A DNA stretch of 20,639 bases from Pseudomonadota bacterium (GTDB taxonomy: Bacteria > Pseudomonadota > Gammaproteobacteria > Burkholderiales > Methylophilaceae). The notes beneath the pieces were generated by a model. The model saw only the letters and a list, made by a program, of their open reading frames with translations. It searched no databases and had not been told where the DNA came from. The position numbers and the translations under genes were made by a program. Position 1 is the stretch's first letter. Each line of letters begins with the position of its first letter. The DNA lies in NCBI GenBank assembly GCA_029549705.1, contig JAKPIR010000299.1, positions 1-20,639 of the forward strand, given 5' to 3'. This document shows, in pieces, positions 15,097 through 20,639 of this stretch.

Positions 15097-17058
15097 ATGT
15101 CAGAAAATAAGTTAGCACATCAATTTGCGGTATATTCAGAGTGGCGTAAAGCCCTTGTTGATACCATTTGTGATTATCGAAGCTGGCTTAATGAGCAAGA
15201 GCTCAACGACTCGCAAAGCGATCAGCGCATCGCGCAACTCTTGGAAAGATTGCGCGAAGATAAGCTCAATGTCGCTTTTGTGGCGGAATTTTCACGTGGC
15301 AAGTCTGAGTTGATTAACGCCATTTTCTTTGCAGGCTATGGCAAACGTCTATTACCCTCAAGTGCTGGGCGCACCACAATGTGCCCAACCGAGTTACTCT
15401 ACGACAAATCCAAGCCCACTTCAATCATGATGCTGCCGATTGAAACGAGATTGTCGGACGCGACGACCACCGAGTATAAACGCTACCCTGACGAATGGGT
15501 GGTGGCAAAGTTTGATGTGGATAATAACGATAGCATGGTCACCGCATTTAAAGAGGTGAGCAATACAAAATCGGTTACGCTAGAAGAAGCTGAAAAATAC
15601 GGTTTGTTTGATCCAAACAGCGCAGATGACGCACTCAATATCAATAAAGATGGCACCATTGACGTGCCATGCTGGCGCTACGCAATTATCAATTTCCCGC
15701 ACCCCTTGCTAGAACAAGGCTTGGTGATTCTAGATACGCCGGGCTTAAATGCGATTGGTACCGAGCCTGAACTGACGCTCAACATGCTGCCCAATGCCCA
15801 CGCCGTCTTGTTCATTTTGGGCGCGGATACCGGGGTGACGAAATCTGAAATTGATGTCTGGCGCCAATACATCAGCGGCACACGCTGGAAGCAAAAAGGC
15901 CGATTAGCGGTATTGAATAAAATTGATGGTCTGTGGGATGAATTAAAAAACGAAAAAGACATTCAAACCGAACTCACTAAGCAGATTAAAACCAGTGCTG
16001 AGTTGTTAGGTTTGGAAACTACGCAAATATTCCCAGTATCTGCGCAGCGCGGCTTACTTGCTAAAATTCATAATGATGCGGCGCTACTTGAAAAAAGCCG
16101 TATTTTGGAGCTTGAAAAAGCCTTATCAGATGAATTGATTCCATCGAAAAAAGAAATCGTGCGTGATAACACGCAAAATGAAGTTGAAGATTTAATTTCA
16201 AACTCCAACATGATTGTTGATGCGCGGTTAGCGGGCATTGTCGAGCAGTTGAATGAGTTGCGCGGCCTACGTGGTAAGAACGAAGACGTGGTTGAGCACA
16301 TGATGAACAAAGTGAAAGTGGATAAAGAAAACTTTGAAAAAGGGCTGCAACGCTTTCAGGCGCTACGCAGTATTTTCTCGCAACATACCAACCGCTTATT
16401 CACCTTATTGGGTATGGAAGCACTTAAATCGCACGTACATACCACCCGTGAAACGATGGTGGCGGCGAACTTTACCAAAACCATTCGTGGTTCAATGGAT
16501 AATTTCTTCAGTGAATTAAGAACGCGTTTGATTTCATCAGACACCCAGATTGAAGAAATCAAAAAGATGATGGACGTGATGTACGAGAAGTTTTCGAAAG
16601 ATCACGGTCTGCGTAAAACAGAGCCGCCAGCATTTTCAACCCTGCGCTATCAAAAAGAGTTAGCTAAATTGGAGCGCGCGTATAAAGAGCAGTTCAACAC
16701 TACCTTTAACATGATTGCCAATGAAAAAATGACGCTCACCAGCAAATTCTTTGAAACGCTGGCAAGTCGCGTGATTCATGTGTTTGAGGTGGCAAACCGT
16801 GATATTGAAAATTGGCTAAAAGCCGTGATAGCACCTATGGAATCGCAAGTGCGTGAACACCAGTTGCAATTGCGTCGCCGCCTGGAAAGTATTAAACGCA
16901 TTTATAAAGCGACTGATACTTTAGAAGACCGCATTTTAGAATTAGAAACCATCGAGAAAAGTATTCAAGCTCAGTTGGATGATTTGCAAGTGTTGCGCAT
17001 GCACATGAAAAACGCACTGGCGTTTGAGGCTGAAACTGAGGAAGCAGTAGCCGCCTAA
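15097..17058 (+). CDS. Bacterial dynamin-like GTPase
   Basis: A large GTPase of the dynamin superfamily, 653 residues from the chosen start. The start ATG at 15097 has TTAAGG six bases upstream; the reading frame is open further up (to 15025), but that region holds no good start. The GTPase domain has G1 as AEFSRGKSE (63-71), in which the first glycine is Ala; the G2 threonines are in GRTTMCPTEL (91-100), G3 is DTPG (213-216) and G4 NKID (274-277). The part after about 370 is mostly charged helix, fitting a stalk, with no transmembrane segment, so it is soluble or peripheral. Family members remodel or tether membranes; no partner gene is adjacent. Its role, and any tie to the neighbouring ubi genes, is unknown. 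Confidence 0.88.
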   Translation: MSENKLAHQFAVYSEWRKALVDTICDYRSWLNEQELNDSQSDQRIAQLLERLREDKLNVAFVAEFSRGKSELINAIFFAGYGKRLLPSSAGRTTMCPTELLYDKSKPTSIMMLPIETRLSDATTTEYKRYPDEWVVAKFDVDNNDSMVTAFKEVSNTKSVTLEEAEKYGLFDPNSADDALNINKDGTIDVPCWRYAIINFPHPLLEQGLVILDTPGLNAIGTEPELTLNMLPNAHAVLFILGADTGVTKSEIDVWRQYISGTRWKQKGRLAVLNKIDGLWDELKNEKDIQTELTKQIKTSAELLGLETTQIFPVSAQRGLLAKIHNDAALLEKSRILELEKALSDELIPSKKEIVRDNTQNEVEDLISNSNMIVDARLAGIVEQLNELRGLRGKNEDVVEHMMNKVKVDKENFEKGLQRFQALRSIFSQHTNRLFTLLGMEALKSHVHTTRETMVAANFTKTIRGSMDNFFSELRTRLISSDTQIEEIKKMMDVMYEKFSKDHGLRKTEPPAFSTLRYQKELAKLERAYKEQFNTTFNMIANEKMTLTSKFFETLASRVIHVFEVANRDIENWLKAVIAPMESQVREHQLQLRRRLESIKRIYKATDTLEDRILELETIEKSIQAQLDDLQVLRMHMKNALAFEAETEEAVAA

Positions 17059-17137
17059 ACTTAGTTTTTCTCTTTTTTCACTGGTAATAATTGCTGTATT
17101 TTTTATGCCGAAAATCACCGAGAAAAAATTTATGCCC

Positions 17138-17164
17138 TGCGAGCCTTATAAATAAAGGCTTGCA
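17138..17164 (+). repeat. Intergenic hairpin repeat, copy 3
   Basis: TGCGAGCCTT and AAGGCTTGCA pair (one G-U) around the loop ATAAATA. From AGCCTT to GCA the sequence is identical to copy 1. It lies 80 bases after the dynamin stop, before the shared terminator. Confidence 0.75.
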
Positions 17165-17233
17165 AAGGAATCAAAAAAGTTGGGGCGAATTTAAGCTAAT
17201 TTCAATCTGTTTTTTGCTCAGAAAGTGTATGAA

Positions 17234-17265
17234 AAAATAAAGGCTGCGATTGCAGCCTTTATTTT
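17234..17265. terminator. Bidirectional terminator between dynamin gene and rpoH
   Basis: A perfect 14-bp stem with GC core GGCTGC / GCAGCC and a GATT loop is flanked by A-rich and T-rich arms. It can end transcripts of both convergent genes. It lies 28 bases past the rpoH stop and 175 bases past the dynamin stop. Confidence 0.88.
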
Positions 17266-17292
17266 ATTTGATTGCACTGAAAGTGGATTCAG

Positions 17293-18150
17293 TTACCGGC
17301 TTTCCAGCATAAAAGTTTTCATTTTTTGCATGGCTTTTTGCTCAATTTGGCGAATGCGTTCAGCAGATACACCAAATTCATCGGCAAGTTCGTGCAAGGT
17401 TTGGCCGCCGGCATCTTGCAGCCAGCGCGCTTCAACTACGCGGCGGCTACGTTCATCCAGACTTTGCAAGGCGTGCGCTAAGCCAGTTGTTTCAGCCATT
17501 TCTGCCTGTTTTGCTTGTAGTGCATCTGAAGGCTCGAGGCTTTCATCTTGCAAATAGGCAATCGGGCTAAAATGCTCGTCGCCGTCATCGTCATGGTCCG
17601 CTTCTAGGGAAATTTCGTGGCCATTTAAACGGGCTTCCATTTCAAGCACTTCTTCAGGCTTTACATTTAACTCTTTGGCAATGTGTGCGACTTCAGTGGG
17701 TTGTAATGTGTTTAAGCCAGTACGCATGCTACGTAAATTAAAAAATAATTTACGTTGGGCTTTGGTGGTGGCAATTTTTACCAGACGCCAGTTTCTTACT
17801 ATGTATTCGTGAATTTCAGCTTTAATCCAGTGCATGGCGAATGAAACCAAGCGAACGCCGCGGTCTGGGTCAAAACGTTTTACCGCCTTCATCAGCCCAA
17901 TATTGCCTTCTTGAATGAGGTCGGCTTGCGGCAAGCCGTAACCCATGTAGCCGCGTGCGATGCTCGCAACTAGACGCAGGTGTGACACAACAAGCTGGCG
18001 CGCAGCCTCTAGATCATTTTCCTTTTTAAACTTTACAGCAAGCGCATACTCTTCTTCTGCCGAGAGAATTGGGTATGCTTTAATAGCCCGCGCATAATGC
18101 TCTACGCTATCAATCGCGGTTAATGCCGGTAATGTTAATGCGTTACTCAT
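17293..18150 (-). CDS. rpoH: RNA polymerase heat-shock sigma factor RpoH (sigma-32)
   Basis: A sigma-70-family factor that directs RNA polymerase to heat-shock promoters. The 285 residues are the usual length. Region 1.2/2.1 starts near 15-60, region 2.4 includes FAMHWIKAEIHEYIVRNWRL (104-123), the RpoH box that marks this family is QRKLFFNLR (132-140), and region 4.2 is the helix-turn-helix QTLHELADEFGVSAERIRQIE (250-270). An excellent AGGAGG lies 11 bases before the start. The leader contains a CIRCE operator 45 bases upstream, so HrcA should repress it until heat shock. A CTTGAA (18237-18232) that resembles a sigma-32 -35 box has no well-placed -10. It converges with the dynamin gene at a shared terminator. 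Confidence 0.97.
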   Translation of the reverse strand: MSNALTLPALTAIDSVEHYARAIKAYPILSAEEEYALAVKFKKENDLEAARQLVVSHLRLVASIARGYMGYGLPQADLIQEGNIGLMKAVKRFDPDRGVRLVSFAMHWIKAEIHEYIVRNWRLVKIATTKAQRKLFFNLRSMRTGLNTLQPTEVAHIAKELNVKPEEVLEMEARLNGHEISLEADHDDDGDEHFSPIAYLQDESLEPSDALQAKQAEMAETTGLAHALQSLDERSRRVVEARWLQDAGGQTLHELADEFGVSAERIRQIEQKAMQKMKTFMLESR

Positions 18151-18181
18151 TCAGTTTGTTTCCTCCTATAGCATTCAAAAC

Positions 18182-18199
18182 GCTAATGTGTATATTAGC
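18182..18199. repeat. Inverted repeat overlapping the CIRCE element
   Basis: GCTAAT and ATTAGC face each other across GTGTAT, between the CIRCE site and the rpoH ribosome binding site. The right arm (18194-18199) is shared with the left arm of CIRCE, so in RNA only one of the two hairpins can form at a time. Confidence 0.55.
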
Positions 18200-18221
18200 A
18201 CTCTCCCTTTGAGAGTGCTAG
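18195..18221. promoter_or_regulatory. CIRCE operator (HrcA binding site) upstream of rpoH
   Basis: TTAGCACTC, nine bases, GAGTGCTAG. The arms match the CIRCE consensus (TTAGCACTC-N9-GAGTGCTAA) at 17 of 18 positions. CIRCE binds the repressor HrcA, which loses activity in heat. It lies 45 bases upstream of the rpoH start and about 160 from the divergent lipoprotein gene, so rpoH is the likely target. Confidence 0.92.
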
Positions 18222-18317
18222 AGGGGAAAGGTTCAAGCAATACATTATTTTTTGTAAAATCTTAGTAACACACTAGTGACACCCATCATTACATCAATGT
18301 GCGTCACCAAGAAATAA

Positions 18318-18340
18318 TTTCTTAAGATTGCCTTAAGAAA
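18318..18340 (+). promoter_or_regulatory. CTTAAG-N5-CTTAAG box upstream of the efflux operon
   Basis: Two CTTAAG hexamers (18321-18326 and 18332-18337) are separated by ATTGC, an 11-base direct-repeat period. This equals the PmrA/QseB-type box of OmpR-family response regulators. Flanking TTT and AAA also make it a perfect 9-base inverted repeat. A TATTCT (-10-like, 18361-18366) follows after 23 bases, and the first gene starts at 18383 with GGGAG before it. Confidence 0.6.
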
Positions 18341-18382
18341 TAAAAGTCATCATTCACGCATATTCTATTCGGGAGATGAAAT

Positions 18383-18790
18383 ATGCGTACATTATTCATA
18401 GTAGCGCTATCGTTAACGCTTTTTGCTTGTGTTCACGAAACAAAACTACAATCACTAGATGGCCATCAAACGTTGGGTCGGGCCATCATCACGTCAGAGG
18501 GCGATCATGCAGGAAAAATCAGACTAGAGCGTGACGGTAAGGTCTATAGCGGAACATGGGTAGGAACAAAAGCGGATGAAAGCCGTGAAATTGCCAGAGC
18601 GTATGGTGCTCAGAGTTTAAAGTATAAAACTTACCAAAAAGGCTTAGGAAGTTATTTGCGTCAAGCGAATACTGTGTTGCAGACCGAGCAAGGCGAGACC
18701 TTGAATTGTGAGTTCAAATACAGAGGGACTTCAGCAAAAGGTGCTTGCCAGTCTGAAACAGATCATTTTGAATTTTTGGCAGTCTCATAA
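18383..18790 (+). CDS. Small predicted lipoprotein leading the RND efflux operon
   Basis: I do not recognise a named family for this 135-residue protein. It has a short lipoprotein signal with lipobox LFAC (C16), then a beta-rich polar domain: GRAIITSEGDHAGKIRLER (about 32-50), VYSGTWVGTK (54-63), and a C-terminal part with two cysteines in LNCEFKYRGTSAKGAC (107-122). It is probably anchored in a membrane facing the periplasm. Its stop overlaps the start of the TolC-like gene by one base (TAATG), so it is translationally coupled to the efflux channel. GGGAG lies 7 bases before the start. A periplasmic accessory role in metal or toxin efflux is an inference from position only. Confidence 0.8.
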   Translation: MRTLFIVALSLTLFACVHETKLQSLDGHQTLGRAIITSEGDHAGKIRLERDGKVYSGTWVGTKADESREIARAYGAQSLKYKTYQKGLGSYLRQANTVLQTEQGETLNCEFKYRGTSAKGACQSETDHFEFLAVS

Positions 18791-20021
18791 TGCGATTTAG
18801 TTTATTACTCACAACTTGTGTTGCGCTAACATTCTCATACACCTCCAATGCTGAAGAACTCATCAAATTACAACGAAATCATCAGCTAACGCTGACTGAG
18901 GTTGTGCGTCTGTCAATTTTGCGAAGTCCTAAGCAGGCTGAAATTCAGGCGGGCAAAGGTTTGGTCAATGCCAAAAATATACAAGCAAACAGTTTTTTGC
19001 CGAGCGCACCAGCGGTTTCGGCCGGGCTTCAAAATGATGCTGTGGGTAGTAATCGTAATTTAAGTCAGTGGGAAGTGGGGCTTGATTTACCTATATGGTT
19101 GCCTGGCCAAAAAACAGCGCGTACTACTTTAGCGCAAGGTGCACAAACAGAATTGGATAAGACAAGTGCCAATTTGTCGCTCGATATCGCAGGGCAGGTG
19201 CGAGATGCGTTGTGGAGTCTAGGCATGGCCATCAATGAAGCGGAGTTACAGGATGCGCGCCATAAGGCGGCACAAGATTTACTCGCAGATGTAGAAAAAC
19301 GCTGGAAAGCGGGCGAGCTAGCTAAGACGGATGTGATGCTGGCGCAAAATGGTACTTTGGCTGCAAAAACTGCTTTGATTAAGGCAAACGCTGAAGTCAA
19401 ACATGCCGAGCATCGTTACTGGATACTCACAGGGTTAAAAGAACTGCCAAACACTTTTGAAGAGCCGCTAAACTCAAAAGAAATGATTGATGACAGTCAT
19501 CCTTGGTTGGCAGAATCAGCTGCAAAGATTGAAATTGCCAATTATCATCGAACGCTTAGCGCCATAGAGCAACGCGAAAATCCGCAGGTGATGCTGAATG
19601 TGCGTCATGAACGAGGCGCCTTTGATAGCCTTTATAACGATAGCGTAGGTGTAGCGATTCGCGTACCGCTAGATGCAAAAGTGCGTTCGGCGCCTATGAT
19701 GGCAAACGCTGAAATGGCCATTGCGCAGGCTATTAGTGAACATGAACAACGCCAGCGTCTACTCGAGAGTGCATTTCATGAGGCGCAACATAACTTAGAA
19801 GTGATTCGTGAAGAGATTGAAATTTTGCAGGCACAACACAAACTTTCTCAAGAAAGTTTGCAGTTGGCTAAAAATCTTTTGCACTTGGCGAATCAGACCT
19901 CATTGATTTGTTACGCATCCAAGCAACCGCCTATGAGTCAGAGCGCGCACTGAAAAGCCGCCAAACTCAGATGCAATGGCATATTGCACGTTATAACCAA
20001 GCTATTGGAGTTTTACCTTGA
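18790..20021 (+). pseudogene. TolC/CzcC-family outer-membrane efflux channel, frameshifted
   Basis: An outer-membrane factor of a tripartite RND pump. A signal peptide ends at about residue 21 (SNA), and OEP-type helices follow (LTEVVRLSILRSPKQAEIQ; a stretch with RWKAGELAKTDVMLAQ near 174-190). The open frame as given stops at 19953 after 387 residues, with a nonsense tail from residue 365. If one T is added to the TTTT at 19877-19880, the frame continues as LFALGESDLIDLLRIQA (the conserved GE.DLIDLLR.Q of the family) to a TGA at 20019-20021, giving 410 residues, the normal length. In that frame the stop overlaps the next start (TTGA). So this is a one-base deletion in a homopolymer: a sequencing error or a recent loss of function. 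About 45 native C-terminal residues are lost if it is real. Confidence 0.85.
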
Positions 20022-20639
20022 GAAAAATTAAATCCGTTTGTTTGTTCATTGTGATGGTAAGTCTAAGTGCGTTGAGTCATGCGGAGAGTTTAATCGCAAT
20101 GACACCTCAGCAGATGCAGACGCTTGGCATTACCGTTTCACCGCTAGTTGCGACAAATGCAGTCGTGAGTAATAAGTTGCCTGGAGAAATTATCATTCCA
20201 GTAAATCAGGAGCGCATCGTCAGCACACCGCAAAGCGGATTAATTGATGCAATGTATTTTGCAGCAGGTCAGTCAGTTAAACGCGGCCAAGTGATTGCAC
20301 ATATTAGTAGCACAGAATTAGTCGGATTGCAGAGTGATTATTTGCGCGGTAAAACGCAGCACCAGTTGAGCAAAAATATGGCAGATCGAGACCGTGAGTT
20401 ATATAAAGACGGCATTATTGCTGAGCGCCGATTGCTGACGACAGAAAGTAGCCATCAAGAATTGTCAGTTGAATTAAAGCAACGCAGACAAGCGCTGAAA
20501 ATGGCTGGTATGGGTGAAGGCTCAATTGCAAAATTGGAAAAAAGTGGTGAATTAGCGAGTGGATTTACGCTGACATCCCCAATTGATGGCATTGTGATTG
20601 AGCAATTGGGATCTACCGGACAACGCGTAGATGCAAGCA
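20018..20639 (+). CDS. RND efflux periplasmic adaptor (CzcB/CusB-like), N-terminal part
   Basis: A membrane-fusion (HlyD-type) protein that joins the RND pump to the outer-membrane channel. 207 codons are inside the window. It starts with TTG: GGAG lies 7 bases before it, the start overlaps the TGA of the repaired channel gene, and the encoded leader (RKIKSVCLFIVMVSLSALSHA) is a good signal peptide. In-frame ATG at 20054 would cut that leader. Then come a first lipoyl-like half (IVSTPQSGLIDAMYFAAGQSVKRGQVIAHI in part, about 68-97), a helical hairpin (SDYLRGKTQHQLSKN and on, about 107-165) and a second half (LTSPIDGIVIEQLGSTGQRV, about 186-205). The metal specificity cannot be told from this part. 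Confidence 0.88.
   Translation, partial: MRKIKSVCLFIVMVSLSALSHAESLIAMTPQQMQTLGITVSPLVATNAVVSNKLPGEIIIPVNQERIVSTPQSGLIDAMYFAAGQSVKRGQVIAHISSTELVGLQSDYLRGKTQHQLSKNMADRDRELYKDGIIAERRLLTTESSHQELSVELKQRRQALKMAGMGEGSIAKLEKSGELASGFTLTSPIDGIVIEQLGSTGQRVDAS

Noticed and set aside
17225..17557. A 110-codon plus-strand open frame at the 3' end of rpoH.
   Set aside because: It runs through the terminator and antisense to the conserved region 4 of rpoH, with a composition typical of a shadow frame.
18204..18237. A sigma-32 promoter for rpoH built on CTTGAA (18237-18232).
   Set aside because: No CCCCAT-like -10 at a fitting distance; the CCCC that follows is only five bases away.
19877..19953. Programmed frameshifting in the TolC-like gene.
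   Set aside because: No canonical slippery heptamer or downstream stem is seen, and no such case is known to me in this family; a plain one-base deletion explains it better.

Overview
The window looks like the chromosome of a moderate- to low-GC betaproteobacterium, most likely a Methylophilaceae-type methylotroph such as Methylotenera. That placement is an inference. It rests on the minus-strand DUF971-ubiE-ubiJ-ubiB cluster, a CIRCE operator in front of rpoH, PEP-CTERM exported proteins and the miaB-ybeZ(PhoH) pair. No rRNA, tRNA, CRISPR array, insertion sequence or prophage gene was seen.

Layout. (1) 1-1521, minus: miaB followed by the start of a PhoH-family gene cut by the window edge. 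(2) 1675-2307, minus: a self-contained unit for a small FxDxF-type PEP-CTERM protein, with a near-consensus promoter and a strong terminator. (3) 2404-4839, minus: a large TPR lipoprotein gene followed by lolB. (4) 5230-10358, plus: an ABC transporter of the GldA/GldF/GldG type, a DUF4340 membrane-anchored protein, then mutM. Two hairpins sit between the GldG-like and DUF4340 genes. (5) 10365-11337, minus: a spherulin-4-like (TIM-barrel) PEP-CTERM protein with its own promoter and a palindrome just before its start. (6) 11495-14826, minus: a tightly packed ubiquinone-biosynthesis cluster (DUF971, ubiE, ubiJ, ubiB). (7) 15097-17058, plus: a soluble dynamin-like GTPase. (8) 17293-18221, minus: rpoH with a CIRCE operator in its leader. 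(9) 18383-20639, plus: a heavy-metal-type RND efflux operon made of a small lipoprotein, a TolC/CzcC-like outer-membrane channel that is frameshifted here, and the start of a CzcB/CusB-like adaptor. It is preceded by a box of the kind bound by OmpR-family response regulators.

How they work together. The envelope theme is strong: LolB inserts lipoproteins in the outer membrane, two exported proteins carry exosortase-sorting tails, the Gld-like ABC system is a membrane complex of unknown substrate, and the RND operon spans both membranes. UbiE methylates the quinone ring, UbiJ is the lipid-binding scaffold of the Ubi complex, and UbiB is its membrane-bound atypical kinase. RpoH is the heat-shock sigma factor, and the CIRCE site puts it under HrcA, so the two heat-shock circuits are wired together.

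The items most worth a second look are the CIRCE-rpoH wiring with an overlapping second palindrome, the CTTAAG-N5-CTTAAG box before the efflux operon, the one-base deletion in the TolC-like gene, a three-copy family of intergenic hairpins, the spherulin-4/PEP-CTERM fusion, and the dynamin-like GTPase with an altered P-loop. I did not find a convincing new multi-gene system; the Gld-like ABC/DUF4340 operon is the nearest to one of unknown function.
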